A DNA stretch of 64,000 nt from Symsagittifera roscoffensis (taxonomy: Eukaryota; Xenacoelomorpha; Acoela; Convolutidae): NCBI RefSeq assembly GCF_963678635.1, contig NC_087062.1, forward strand, positions 87,703,845-87,767,844, read 5' to 3'. The notes under the pieces are model-generated. The model had not been told where the DNA came from. It saw only the letters and a program-made list of their open reading frames with translations, and did no database searches. The translations under genes were made by a program, and so were the position numbers. Below, in pieces: positions 21,965 to 33,106 of this stretch (the stretch's first letter is position 1; every line of letters begins with the position of its first letter).

Positions 21965-24040
21965 TGAATCAATTAATGTTCAGAAAGAAGCTGGAAAATT
22001 GCCTAAATAATTGAAATTTCAAACTTCGTGAGAAGAAACTAAAGCAAGCGAATCAAAGATATATATGTACTATAATATCATATAACAAATGAATTGCAAC
22101 TACTGTTAAAACTTTTTTCACAAATACTACCTTTAAACTTTATCGAGCGAATCTCTCGCAAAGCATTGAAATATTCATAAAATATCGAAAAATTATCTTA
22201 AAAAATCATCACAACTAAGAGACCCAAAACATTCGCCACCCAAAACCTTAAGATGGGAGTGATTATAGCACAAAAAAAGTCTGAATTGAGCACTAATTCT
22301 TTGAAGAAATGCTATATGCAGAAGTTCTGTATCTTTTGAAGACAATCGATATTGAGATATTGAGATGTTTCACAGTAAAACTTTCACAACAAGAGCTCAG
22401 AAGCAGACATCTCGATGATTATTCAAAACCTTAAGAACACAAACCAACCGAGTTTAAAACTGGGTGCGAAAATTTTTTATTTCAAACATTTCAGCTAGTA
22501 TAAAACCAATAGCATCTAAAGAGAAAAAAATTACTCGACAATTGAACAAAGTGTTTTCAACTGAGAAAATGACAAAGTTAACGTGTTTTGGAATTGAGAC
22601 TAAATCAATAAATATATCTCAAATTGAAGTAATCAACTGGGAAAAATTGTTCCGACTTTCCTAACGAATATTATTAACTAGCCATTTTTGACGCAATTGC
22701 TCTAATATCATTCAAAAGTTTTCGTTTTCTTGAGCTTAAATTTGAAAAAATATTTCACCTAAGATCGTTTTTCGTAAAATTCTGGGGATTAAAAATTATG
22801 GAAATGCAACTTCCACAAATAGTTTTCGCAAAATTACAAAGTTTTCATGGTTTAAATTTGGAACTGCGTCTACGATTATATTTCGAATTGAAGTAATCTA
22901 CGAGCAAAATATTAAGCCTTGTTGAAGCGCAAGCGACGAATCACAAAACTCCAAGTTGGACTGATTCAAACAATGGTTTTTTCATTAATACGCGCACTGA
23001 AAAAAAATACCAACAAAAAAACTGAATAAATGTTTTTTCTTTTATTTTCTGAATTTTTTTTTCATTGTTTTATGCAGGGTGACTCAAATAAGGGGAAAAA
23101 ATGTAGTTTAAAAGTTAAAATTTATCTTAAAACATAATTGAAATTGTTGCTGAACTGAATTGCGATGACAACCAATCTCGACTAAATTTTGCCTAAATTT
23201 TCTGAAAACCGAAACTAATCATTTCGTTTTTTAAATAATTTAAATAACGACAAAAATGGCTTTAAAATAATAACGAACTTGATCTTCTTCTAAAGCCAAA
23301 TCTAAAATTTTTTTTCTCTCCTCGGTGGGTCGGAACAACTAATTGGTTTTTAAAAACTTCCGCTTTGTGTCCTTTATATTGCAAAATAAACAAGGCTCTA
23401 AAAATCAATTATTAAAATTAAATCTAATCTGTTTCTGTAACGTTACCATACGCAATTATCATACGCAATTATCTTGCAACAAAGATTGATTTCTACAAAA
23501 AAAAACGAATTAGACGTCGATCCAAAAAAAACAATTATGGGAAACTAGACTTAATTGTATTTGAATGTGTCTGAATTTTGCTTACTGATTACAATTAACT
23601 TAGGCTGAGATTTTTTATTCAAATTTGTTTTTTACATGTCTAATGAATTTTTTAAAATATTATTAAGTTAGCCCTGTGTTTTCTGTCCAAAATGCTAGTT
23701 TTTTTTTAAAAAATAATGTCTAAAGTACGCTTTTTAGGGGACGTTCAATTAGCTTTCCCTCTATTATTCTGTCACCCCATACACCCATCTACAAAATCCG
23801 TTCTCCAGCAAGCTTACAATTTTTCAAGTAATATTGCTTATTATTAATTTCTGAGTGATAATTTTTTAATGATATTAATATGAAACTGCTTCAAACTTAA
23901 TTGAAATAAATTTTTCATTTAATTGTTTAGTTCAACTTTTAACGTTGTCTGTGCCTGCTAGTTTAAATTTTCTGTGTCTGAAAAAAACAGCAAACAAGAT
24001 GTACAAAGGTTTTTACCTAATTTTATTTGCAGCTGTAATT
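21965..24040. other. 3' flank of gene A and non-coding DNA
   Basis: No gene is supported. A decayed partial copy of the hairpin-ended element lies at 22647-22800 (TTGTTCCGACTTTCC, then TTAACTAGCCATTTTTGACG). I did not identify a confident polyadenylation signal for gene A. Confidence 0.45.
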
Positions 24041-24545
24041 GTTCCGACTTTCGATACGAAAGTAACGGAATATTTGTGCTCGGGGTGGTTTTTTTTTCTT
24101 CAGACAAATTTCGACCTTTTAACTATCCATTTTGACAAATTTTTTTATATCATTCAAAAGATATTGTTGTCCTGAGCTTAAATTTGAAAAGATATTTCAC
24201 CTGTGATCATTTTTCGTAAAGTTATGAGGGTTTAAAGATTGCCATTTTGACCAATTTGGGACAATTAACGCGCGATATAATTCGCGCTATTAACGCGTAA
24301 GCGGAGATTTAATCCGTCTGATAAATCGTTCCAAATTGGTTGAACGAAGCTTATTTGCCATAATTGATTTGTTACAAGGAACGAAATCTATCTTTTTTAC
24401 TTTATATGGCGTGTGGGGGGATGATTTTCATTTAAAAAATTCAAATTTTAGAAAAAAAATTTTCATTTTTTTTTCATTTAATTTTTTTATGTTGTTACTG
24501 CTGCTCGATAAACCCAAAAAGACAGTCGGAACATTCAAGGCTTCG
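24041..24545 (+). repeat. Hairpin-ended element, third good copy (3' end truncated)
   Basis: It starts GTTCCGACTTTCGATACG and follows the consensus through AACGCGCGATATAATTCGCG and GCGTGTGGGGGGATGATT to GACAGTCGGAACATTCAAGG. It stops within the terminal hairpin, after GGCTTCG. Confidence 0.8.
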
Positions 24546-24850
24546 AGTTTTAATTTTGATGTTCGATTTTTGCATTGAACATTTAAATTCTTTTTTAATT
24601 TTGCGTTTTTGGAATTGTTAGTAAGTGTTGCAATAAGTTGCTTTTGAAGGGTATTTCTTTCAATTGATCTGTTATTTTTTGCTGTTATCTTTCGATAAAA
24701 TTAGAAAAAGATAGCCATTTAAGATCAATTTCTTTTTATAGGTTCGGTAAAAAATTTTGCTTGTGATCTTTTTTGTATACTTTCAATATCCGTTTACTCA
24801 TTTCAAATCGAACTTCAATTGGTTTCTTTTTTTGCATGGTACTTTCAGGC

Positions 24851-25003
24851 ATGTTGAGTTTAGTTTTGCTACTGCTATTATGCAAAACGACTGCCTCAAT
24901 TGTTGATTTTTTAAATTTTTCTCGAGTAACCCAAGAAGACAAAAAAGTTAGCGTAAATGACCGGATACCAATGCGACACTTCACTTGGCAATTTTTGTAC
25001 TAG
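24851..25003 (+). CDS. Candidate small secreted peptide
   Basis: A 50-codon frame starts at an ATG two bases after an acceptor-like GGTACTTTCAG. Its N-terminus MLSLVLLLLLCKTTAS is a convincing signal peptide (hydrophobic core of about 9 residues, small residues before the predicted cut). The rest, IVDFLNFSRVTQEDKK and on to QFLY, is short, without cysteines, and ends in TAG. Start context and signal peptide parallel genes A and C. It may instead be the first exon of a longer protein (a possible GTAACC donor lies in frame), a decayed family member, or chance. Confidence 0.35.
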   Translation: MLSLVLLLLLCKTTASIVDFLNFSRVTQEDKKVSVNDRIPMRHFTWQFLY

Positions 25004-25431
25004 TCTGGGTTCCACGGGATCTCTTTACTGTAAAACTTGCAGCGAATTCTACAAACGGTCGTCTAATTTGAATTGAAGCGTAAATTCTGTTCAACAAAAC
25101 ACCATATCTTGAAGCCGAAATTACATCAGATTTACGTAAACTAGATAAGAATTACGTAACAATTGCATAACAACAGTGGGAGTCTGTTGTTATGTAGCAT
25201 AATAATAGTATTTTTCGGATTGTTGGCACTTCGGCTTGTTGGCCTACCACCGCTGAAACAATAGGCGACTTTTAGCTAGCGAGCGAATAGCTGGAATCCA
25301 GCGAAATTGTGGAATTCAGAGACGAACACGATTTTTCATCTGTAGAGGATTCTATTAAAAGCCGCTGGATTCTAGCAATTGTCAGCAGATTTCAAAGTCA
25401 TTACTCTGTTTTTGTCGCTAAGTTCTAGACC

Positions 25432-26418
25432 ATGTCAGTAGATTCCAGCAACAAAAACTACTAACTCATGTAAAATATATGTCAATGAAATCCAAACGCA
25501 AGCGAGGAGAACTTTGTACCCTGACATAAAAGCGAGTTTTGGGCCGTTGTGAAAGATGTTTCTACAAGTATATTAAAATAGTTAGCACATGGCCGCTTAA
25601 GTTCTCATTAAGACAAACCATTCAAAGTAGTCGAGAACAAAACATTGATCAAGTTTCTGTCAGAAAGCAGTTTTTTGCATAGTTTTTTGATAAATCAGTC
25701 CCATTTGTACTAAAATAATAAATCAATCGCGTTAGTACCAAAAATACTGAATCGGCCAAAGACTACTAAGCCGACTATTGGTTTATGGTCGCCGGTGGTC
25801 GCGCTACGCGAGCGTCGCCGCTTTGCGGCGATAACCGGCTCTAATTTTCGTATAGAGTACCCTCTGTTGGCAAGCTCGCAAAATGTTGGCGCGACTGCGG
25901 CGGTCACTATTCTGCTGCTTAGTTTTCTTCTGTTTGAAGAGTAGAAAATTAATGTAATTATTCGTTGGCTCACAAGTTGGCCAATCAGAAAACGAGTTGA
26001 ATAATTTTGGTACAAATGGGACCGATGTTTCATTTTGGTACAAATGAACGTCGGTACAAATGGGACTTCACCCATTTTGACTCTACGTTAGTTAGTTTCA
26101 ATTTGTGATCCCGCAAAAAATAGCCAGCAGACAGTGTTTAGAGAAAGTGTTAATAGGTTTTACTTTTTTTTTACTATTCTAGCCGTAAAGAATGGAAAAT
26201 ATATCACCTCACCCGTTACGCTTTTTTGAATTCAGCGGATTTTCATGATGAACGTTTTTTGATTGAATTGAGACAATTTAAGAAACTTGGATCCATGGGT
26301 AAGTGTTTTTTTCACTGGGAGTTCCTGTCTAGCAAACTCTGTTGTATTGAACTTAAAAATAAATCAATGAAGAATCAACACAAAAAAATTTGAGCATGAA
26401 CAATATTTAGATAGTTTT
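25432..26418. repeat. ~990-bp direct repeat, left copy
   Basis: Nearly identical to 28280-29272 over its whole length (a few substitutions such as ATATATGTC/AGATGTGTC). It flanks the E2 retroelement fragments on their 3' side. Position suggests LTRs of E2, but I see no polypurine tract or primer site at its edges, and the gag start of E2 has its own adjacent junction. A segmental duplication or another element's terminal repeats are equally possible. Confidence 0.85.
25698..26066. mobile_element. MITE-like inverted-repeat element inside the left ~990-bp repeat
   Basis: It starts GTCCCATTTGTAC and ends GGTACAAATGGGAC. A second internal end at 26004-26022 (ATTTTGGTACAAATGGGAC) is the reverse complement of the first 19 bp with one mismatch. 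The middle contains two adjacent perfect hairpins, TCGCG-CTA-CGCGA and TCGCCGC-TTT-GCGGCGA, near 25799-25830. It has no credible coding capacity; a 121-codon minus-strand frame across it is best read as incidental. Confidence 0.65.
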
Positions 26419-27210
26419 ATCCGACCGGTTCGAATTACAGACCATAGCCGATGGCCAACGAGAAAACCGATCCACCGCCACCAAAACATACTTTTTAGAC
26501 TCCTTCAAGTAATTAATGGGCCCCCAAAAATCCAGTTGGACCGAATCATTCGGCTCTTTCGGCTCAGGTATTTTCCCAATACCATTTTTCGAACACATAC
26601 TTTTCAAGTTCTTACCAGCTAATGTGCATTCCTGGCAATTCCCGGCGATAGTCGCTAAGCTACGGAACATGCACGGGTACCAGATGTCTTTGGCCGCGTC
26701 GTACATACTCGATTTCCCGTGGTGATAGTAATGCAACCGATTGTTCACCGCCGCTTGCAGGCTGTTAGGGATCACTAGCCTCTCGTCCATCCATAGGCAT
26801 CCGTCTCTTACATGAAAGTCCTGAGTATACTCTGCATAGTACTTACTCATCGTTGCAATTTTTGAGTGTAACTGAGGGTCTTTACATTGTATCAGTTCAA
26901 TAATGGCTTGTAATTGTGGATCGGAACTATATTGTGATTCTATAAATCGAAGATTGAACAATTCGGGAAGGGCGGTTTGTTTGCTTACAACTTTGCAATT
27001 TCTAGGAATTACGGACATAACTCTATTTTCTGGATTAACCGGTGGATAACTTTTGCCAGGGTAAACCGACAGAATGGAAATGATGGTGTTTGTTTTAGTG
27101 CTCCGGACTTCTGTTGTAATCGCCTGCATATCCTGATCAATCTCCTCTGTTTCATCGCTACTACTAATGCTGGGGTGTCGTTCCAGTAGTTTCCTAAATT
27201 TTCTCTCCAT
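26407..27210 (-). pseudogene. E2 integrase fragment (linker, zinc-binding domain, start of core)
   Basis: A 267-codon frame reads through a linker (LPELFNLRFIESQYSSD, homologous to the segment before integrase in E3), the HHCC zinc-binding domain (HYYHHGKSSMYDAAKDIWYP and NCQECTLAGKN) and the first part of the catalytic core (VQLDFWGP, VLVAVDRFSRWPS). It then meets the left ~990-bp repeat, losing the second Asp and the Glu of the DDE triad. Reverse transcriptase and RNase H, which should lie between gag and this segment, are entirely absent. Confidence 0.85.
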
Positions 27211-27290
27211 AATTGAATTAGTTTTAGAATTTTGAATGATTGTATTTAAAGAATTTAAGTAACCAAAGTTAGCTTCAATAATAGTCCCAA

Positions 27291-28082
27291 CTAAATTTTC
27301 ACTAGATTTAATTGACCTGCCGGAAATGCAATTCGTCGCTCTGTGATTGGTCCAGTTTCCACCGCATTTTCACCGCAATTTTCACGCTCCAGTCCCGGTG
27401 GTGCCACTAGTTGTTGCTCCCCCGGTTGCCGGTCCGTGTGACTTAGCATTTTGTATCCACGTTCATATGACAGTTCAATACGGTACACCTCCTCTGGTGT
27501 CTTCGTCGAGCGGCATAACTCATTTTGGGTCTCCCTATTGTTCATGTTTACAATGAACACATCCCGCAGAATTCTGGTCTCCAACGTTCCAAAATTACAT
27601 CGAGCGGCCAGCCCGCCTAACACTGAATAGAACTGCTCCAAGGATTCTCCTATATGTTGCTTCCGTGCCAATAAATCTAATGTTTCGTACGTTTCGTGCC
27701 GTTCCTTTTTAAATTCCGTTTTGATGGTATCTAATACTCGAGAGTACCTTGTTGTAGATAAATCCAGATGTGGTTTCCTCTTATGTAACTCATCTTGTCC
27801 TTTCTCCCCCAGACACAAATACAAGTTCGAGATAAGTATTTGCTCCGACGCCAGGCGATTCTTTCCGTCTATCTCCTCCGGTAATGCTGCAACCTGCGCT
27901 GCGGTTAACGTACTGGCATAATAAAAATTCTTCGGATTTAGACCATGTTTTGCCACCATCCCCCATTGAAAAACGATTAAACCAAAACTCTCATAGCATT
28001 GGTGGCTCTGCGAACGTCGAGGGCCAAAGTGATGTAATTCCCAGTGGGTTTTCCCCCCACTTTGGCCTGCTGTCTGCGCCAT
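27291..28082 (-). pseudogene. E2 gag
   Basis: A 263-codon frame starts ATGGCGCAG (M-A-Q), as in E4, directly after a sequence ending CACA that behaves like an LTR end. It includes capsid-type helices (LEQFYSVLGGLAARCNF, LETRILRDVFIVNMNNRE, YRIELSYERGYKM) homologous to FSSFYARLSAQIALCNW and SLKDLFIGRIRD in E3. It stops before any zinc knuckle, so the nucleocapsid end was lost together with protease, reverse transcriptase and RNase H. Confidence 0.85.
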
Positions 28083-28279
28083 GTGAAAATACGGTTCGAT
28101 AGTTTAAATTGATCCAGTGAGATAAGTAACCGAATGTTAGAAAGTTAGTCGGAGACAAAAAATTGGCGGTCATCCGAAGGTGACAGACAAACTCCGAAGG
28201 TTAAATACCAGTTAGCGCCAGACAGATAAATGAATTAAGTAGCACAACTAGAAGTGGAACATGAACTAATTTAGATACT
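28083..28279 (-). other. Possible E2 LTR end and leader
   Basis: On the minus strand this segment ends ..TTTTCACA immediately before TGGCGCAGAC, a primer-binding-site-like start. A TGTCACCTTCGG word at about 28185 resembles the beginning of E3's LTR (TGTCACGAGGTGACCTTCGG). Only a short LTR piece may be left; no matching 3' copy exists in the window. Confidence 0.35.
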
Positions 28280-29272
28280 ATGACAGTAGATTTCAGCAAA
28301 AAAAACTACTATACTAACTCATGTAAAAGATGTGTCAATGAAATCCAAACGCGAGCGAGGAGAACTTTGTACCCTGACATAAAAGCGAGTTTTGGGCCGT
28401 TGTGAAAGATGTTTCTACAAGTATATTAAAATAGTTAGCACATGGCCGCTTAAGTTCTCATTAAGACAAACCATTCAAAGTAGTCGAGAACAAAACATTG
28501 ATCAAGTTTCTGTCAGAAAGCAGTTTTTTGCATAGTTTTTTGATAAATCAGTCCCATTTGTACTAAAATAATAAATCAATCGCGTTAGTACCAAAAATAC
28601 TGAATCGGCCAAAGACTACTAAGCCGACTATTGGTTTATGGTCGCCGGTGGTCGCGCTACGCGAGCGTCGCCGCTTTGCGGCGATAACCGGCTCTAATTT
28701 TTGTATAGAGTACCCTCTGTTGGCAAGCTCGCAAAATGTTGGCGCGACTGCGGCGGTCACTATTCTGCTGCTTAGTTTTCTTCTGTTTGAAGAGTAGAAA
28801 ATTAATGTAATTATTCGTTGGCTCACAAGTTGGCCAATCAGAAAACGAGTTGAATAATTTTGGTACAAATGGGACCGATGTTTCATTTTGGTACAAATGA
28901 ACGTCGGTACAAATGGGACTTCACCCATTTTGACTCTACGTTAGTTAGTTTCAATTTGTGATCCCGCAAAAAATAGCCAGCAGACAGTGTTTAGAGAAAG
29001 TGTTAATAGGTTTTACTTTTTTTTTTACTATTCTAGCCGTAAAGAATAGAAAATATATCACCTCACCCGTTACGCTTTTTTGAATTCAGCGGATTTTCAT
29101 GATGAACGTTTTTTGATTGAATTGAGACAATTTAAGAAACTTGGATCCATGGGTAAGTGTTTTTTTCACTGGGAGTTCCTGTCTAGCAAACTCTGTTGTA
29201 TTGAACTTAAAAATAAATCAATGAAGAATCAACACAAAAAAATTTGAGCATGAACAATATTTAGATAGTTTT
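28280..29272. repeat. ~990-bp direct repeat, right copy
   Basis: Same sequence as 25432-26418, including the embedded inverted-repeat element. The shared region ends in ATTTAGATAGTTTT on both copies, after which the flanks differ. It lies about 350 bp downstream (in gene C's sense) of the gene C stop codon. Confidence 0.85.
28551..28919. mobile_element. MITE-like element inside the right ~990-bp repeat
   Basis: Identical in structure to 25698-26066: GTCCCATTTG start, GGTACAAATGGGAC end and the two central hairpins. Its presence at the same site in both copies shows that it inserted before the ~990-bp repeat was duplicated. Confidence 0.65.
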
Positions 29273-29618
29273 GCCGAAGAAAAAACCATGCGACCTAAGA
29301 AAACGATTGTTCAAAAAAAATTTTATGGTCGAAAAACTTGTATTTTAAGCTCAATTATGGCTTTTTGGTGGGCGCTATTTTTTTAAAGGATGCAATTATA
29401 TTACATTATATTTTTTAAAGATAAACATGTATTTTTGTGTTACGCCTTGTTTTTCTGTCTCAGAGTTTTTGTTAATTAGCTTCTCAGGGTAAAAGATCCA
29501 AGATTGATTTAATCGATAATTTTTAATTGAATATTTTTCAAATCAATTTCCCTAATCCAAACAATGCTTTTTCTGTCTCAGCTGATATGGTCACATTTCA
29601 TCTTAGCTTATGTGCATT
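29273..29618. other. 3' flank of gene C
   Basis: Short A/T-rich non-coding interval between the right ~990-bp repeat and the gene C stop. No clear AATAAA on the minus strand was found. Confidence 0.4.
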
Positions 29619-30615
29619 TTAGCTGAGTACGCTACAACATGTTCGAAAATTAAGTGCCTTTAGCCCGGATCCGTCCGACATCGAAAGATGGTTGTAAATC
29701 GAGTTATCCTTTTTGTAAGAAGCGTCTACAGCAAAAGATGCGGTCATAGCCTTCATACTTTCCGGGCATACCGTCAAATTGAACCCGTTTATAAGATTTC
29801 TTGGCTTTGGTTGTTGGAAGATGCAATAGTTTCCTTTCGGCCAAAGAGGGTTTTCCTCCAAACTTTCCAGCTTAGATTTAACTTTGTCCATCTTATTTTT
29901 GTTTTCACTTTCAATTTTTGCGTAATCTTTGGGTATTTCTGCTCGCAAATTTTCGAGGTCTTGTTCAAGCTCTTTGTAGAAGTTATGTAAGCTTTGCTTT
30001 TTGGCTTTGTTGTACGCGTTAGGCGTTACGACGAGAGCCAATGAGTACTGCTCTGTCACCTTTCTTACTTGCACAGAGTCTGAAGTTATTTCTGTCATTG
30101 TTTCGTAGTCATTCATGTTCACGCGGTACAACTCCATCGGCTTCTGAACAAACTTTTCTCCGTTCCATTCCGATTTGATGTCGTTTTTGTTCAGCGCGTT
30201 AACAACCTCCTGAACTTCCGTTTTGCCTTCGTGCGAACCTCCGACTTCAAAATTCCTTGAGACGCTTAATTCACCAACACCAAATTCTTCGCTGTATTTT
30301 GCATAGGCTTCCTCTTTGTCCTCGTTTATCTTCAGGTGGGACTCATTATTCTCGTCGAGAGTAAAGATCTCGTTCAGTTCATGAGTGACTTTGTCCGGTC
30401 TGGACCAGTCATCTTGCCAGTAGACAGAATCCCACTTAGTGGCATCAAAGTTGGCAGTGTTTTCTCTGTTCTGCTTTAATACGTGGTCCAAACTGGCACT
30501 GATGCTCAGAGTGTCGGCTTCTCGGTACTCGTAGTCGACGTCCACTCGAACCGAAGCACACGCCTTGCTCACAGTCTCGCTCGACATTTTCTTCACGTCT
30601 TCCGAGGTCAAGTAT
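29619..30615 (-). CDS. Gene C, exon 3: C-terminal half with ApeC-like end
   Basis: Acceptor ATTTGCATTGCAG then A-TAC-TTG restores Arg230 and gives RYLTSEDVKKMSSETVS, aligned to RFLSSEDMKQLTAESVS of gene A at the same phase-2 intron. Landmarks are WDSVYWQDDWSRPDK (from 291), EWNGEKFVQKPMELYR near 379-394, a long charged helix-like segment (about 430-480) and the Cys-rich end WPKGNYCIFQQPKPR (488 on), VCPESM, and FRTCCSVLS at the C-terminus. The cysteine pair falls at 556-557, as in gene A. It completes a 561-residue secreted protein, open throughout. Function is unknown; extracellular recognition is a guess from the ApeC-like module. Confidence 0.85.
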
Positions 30616-32795
30616 CTGCAATGCAAATTCAAATCCTTTCAACCCCACTTAACTTTTGTTAGATCATCATAAAAAGTGCAGATTTGAAACCTTTTCAAGT
30701 GTTTAATTATTGCGACGGTTACCCAAGCGATTCGATTAACCAAATGTGTGGTTGAATGCTTTTTAAAAAGGTTTTAAGTGGAATCCAAAATACAAATCAG
30801 ACCGCGTATTAGGGTGCTTCCTTTTCCATGCAAAATCAGGTACCCCAACGGCACGTCAATATTGAAACAAGGCAGAGTGATATACAATATTGAAACCTTT
30901 TTTACTTGTGACTGTGTCGTTCAGCGAAATTTCTGAAAAAATAAATGTTTTATTGGGAAAAATAATCGGAAAATCGCACTCTTACTTTACGATCTCCGGA
31001 AACTTTGCTTGGCCAGTCAAATGAAAAAATTGTTAACTGTTCATATTTAGTTTAACCAGTTTATCACCTATCTATCTGATTTTTATTCCGCAGTAAAATG
31101 AACTTCAAGTTTGAGCCAATGAGTCACAAATTTGATTTTATTTTTTAACCAATTTGATCAGTTTGAACTTATTAATAAGTTAGTTTATATGAATATATCA
31201 CTTTTTACTTTACATAGCTTCAGAAGTGATGCAATTAAGAACTCCAAAACTGTTCAAAATATTATTTACAAAATTCTGTTTTTTTTAAACAATTTTGACG
31301 AAATTTTATCCAAAAACTTTTTGATTGACGTTGAAGGGCACTCGGAACATTTAAAGATTCGCCCTGGCACGGCAGTAACAACCAAGTAAGTTAAGAGAAA
31401 GAAGGTAAGTATTATTCACTGCCAGAATGGACAAAAAGTTGTCCAAAGAAAAAGTGATGTTCATGAAAAAAGTAAACATTTTCTGCAATTTGCTGCTCTT
31501 TACTGCCATTTGCATATGTTTTGCAGATTTTTTCTACAGAAATTTTGATCTAAATTCAACTTCGAATGTTGTTTTTTTGGGTCGAATCGTCTTTCTAAGT
31601 TTTACAAAAGACTAGTTCGATCTAGCTTAGTTTGTTACAACCAGCTTACCAGAACTCAAATTGTAATTAAGTTTGAGTTTGATTGAATTGCCGCCCTCGA
31701 ATATCGTAAAAGTTTGATTGATAGACAACAATTAACAGCCACGTTGCTTCAATTCAAACTTTTTTTTATACTTTTTACCTCGCTCTCATAAACACCAGCT
31801 TTATGGAATAACGAGTGGTTTTGATAGGTACGATAAGAAGACCGAATTTTATCTGATATCCTAATTAGCCAGCATAATATTTGGTATCTATCGAATTGCA
31901 TGGAGAAAAAAGTTCCCTAAATTGGCCCTAGGAAGTCTACAAATCGGCCATTGATTTTGCGATAAAAAATTCTTTCGATTTGTAGACTTCTGATTCAAGA
32001 GTCAAAATGTTTCATCACTTGAACTTTCAAAATTTTCTTTCAATTAGTTCAACTCAAAATCAAGTCTGACCTTAGTCGAACTCTTTTAGTTGAAAGCTAG
32101 TTGATCAAAATAATGGATACAGGGTTGTCGCAGAGTCAAAAACTTCAAATAATATTCAAAACAGTTCAAAAACAACCCAAAATTGAAATGAGAAAAAATT
32201 TTGGATTCTCCCCAGCTCCATTTGATTTAGTTTCAACAAGAAGTTAATAACAGCTACTACAGTCACAGCACATAAAAGAAATCCAGCGCAAATTTCAGTT
32301 TTCAAGAGATGAAATAAACAATTTTTTTCCCGTTTCTGCCATTTTCTCTATACGTGTTTGGGTTTCACGGTTGAAATTTTGATGAATTCGATGTAACTGA
32401 TTAAAAACTGTAAAGCGACATATCGATGAAACTGTTTGTTAGAATATAACTGATTAAAAACTGTAAAACTTGGATTTCAGGGCGTCGTTCCCTCATTAAA
32501 TTAGAGGCGTCATAGAGGTGTTGTCTTAGAGCCAAAGAATACCCTTGGATGGCAGAAGCAAATTGAAACGTTTCACTTAAAGTATTGCTTGGAAAGTTCT
32601 AGATCTAAGCGAGGCTCTCATATGGGTTTTCCTTAACATAAAGAAGATTTTGTTAAGCCCTGATTTTTTTAAACTAAAGTTAGGGCCTAGCTTACACCCT
32701 TATTTTTTCAACCTTTCTTAGGTCGACCAAATTGAATTTCCGAGCTCTCCCAAATCTCTATAAAGACTCTGTTTCGACTAAGATTTCTGCACAGC
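30616..32795. other. Intron of gene C, part near exon 3
   Basis: Non-coding. It contains a remnant of the hairpin-ended element end at about 31330-31375 (CACTCGGAACATTTAAAG, CGCCCTGG) and, at 32711-32780, a reversed copy of the GAGAGCTC/GGTCGACC repeat into which E3 appears to have inserted. Confidence 0.5.
32711..32780 (-). repeat. Reversed copy of the GAGAGCTC/GGTCGACC repeat at the E3 insertion site
   Basis: TTAGGTCGACCAAATTGAA, then CCGAGCTCTCCC and AAAGACTCTGTTTCG are the reverse complement of the 3634 and 7081 copies. E3's 5' LTR starts 16 bp later. Similar repeat sequence seems to resume after the 3' LTR (39790-39890). Confidence 0.6.
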
Positions 32796-33106
32796 TGTCA
32801 TGAGGTGACCTTCGGTACCTCGCTTACTCATTGCCTTTTTGCAGCCATGCTGCTGATTTCACTACCAGTTGTGTTCAAGGCCACTGGCTTGGCTTATAAT
32901 GAGTGTCACGCTGTGCGTGGTCACTCTGTTGTTTTGATACATCGTTTGCTAGATGTAAATTTATTCTGAATCTTATTCTACGTTTCCTCTTAGTCAGAGC
33001 TTGACTAACAATTTTTTTAAATTGGAACCAAGAATCTAAATAACTATTTTATCAATTCACTATTACGAACAACCAAGTTTTGTCGTTTAAATCTCGGCAA
33101 ATGTCT
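32796..33106 (+). repeat. E3 5' LTR
   Basis: It starts TGTCATGAGGTGACCTTCGG and ends CTCGGCAAATGTCT. The 3' LTR ends CTCGGCAAATGTCA, so the final base of this copy has mutated from A to T. The first 25 bases contain a near-palindrome (GAGGT..ACCTC). Confidence 0.88.

Noticed and set aside
25710-26075. 121-codon minus-strand frame, repeated almost identically at 28563-28928
   Set aside because: Both copies lie within the ~990-bp repeats across the inverted-repeat element. Conservation follows from recent duplication of DNA, and the protein shows no motif.
31427-31615. 62-codon frame with a hydrophobic stretch (FCNLLLFTAICICFADFF)
   Set aside because: It lies antisense in the gene C intron, starts without an acceptor or good context, and the composition fits chance in T-rich DNA.
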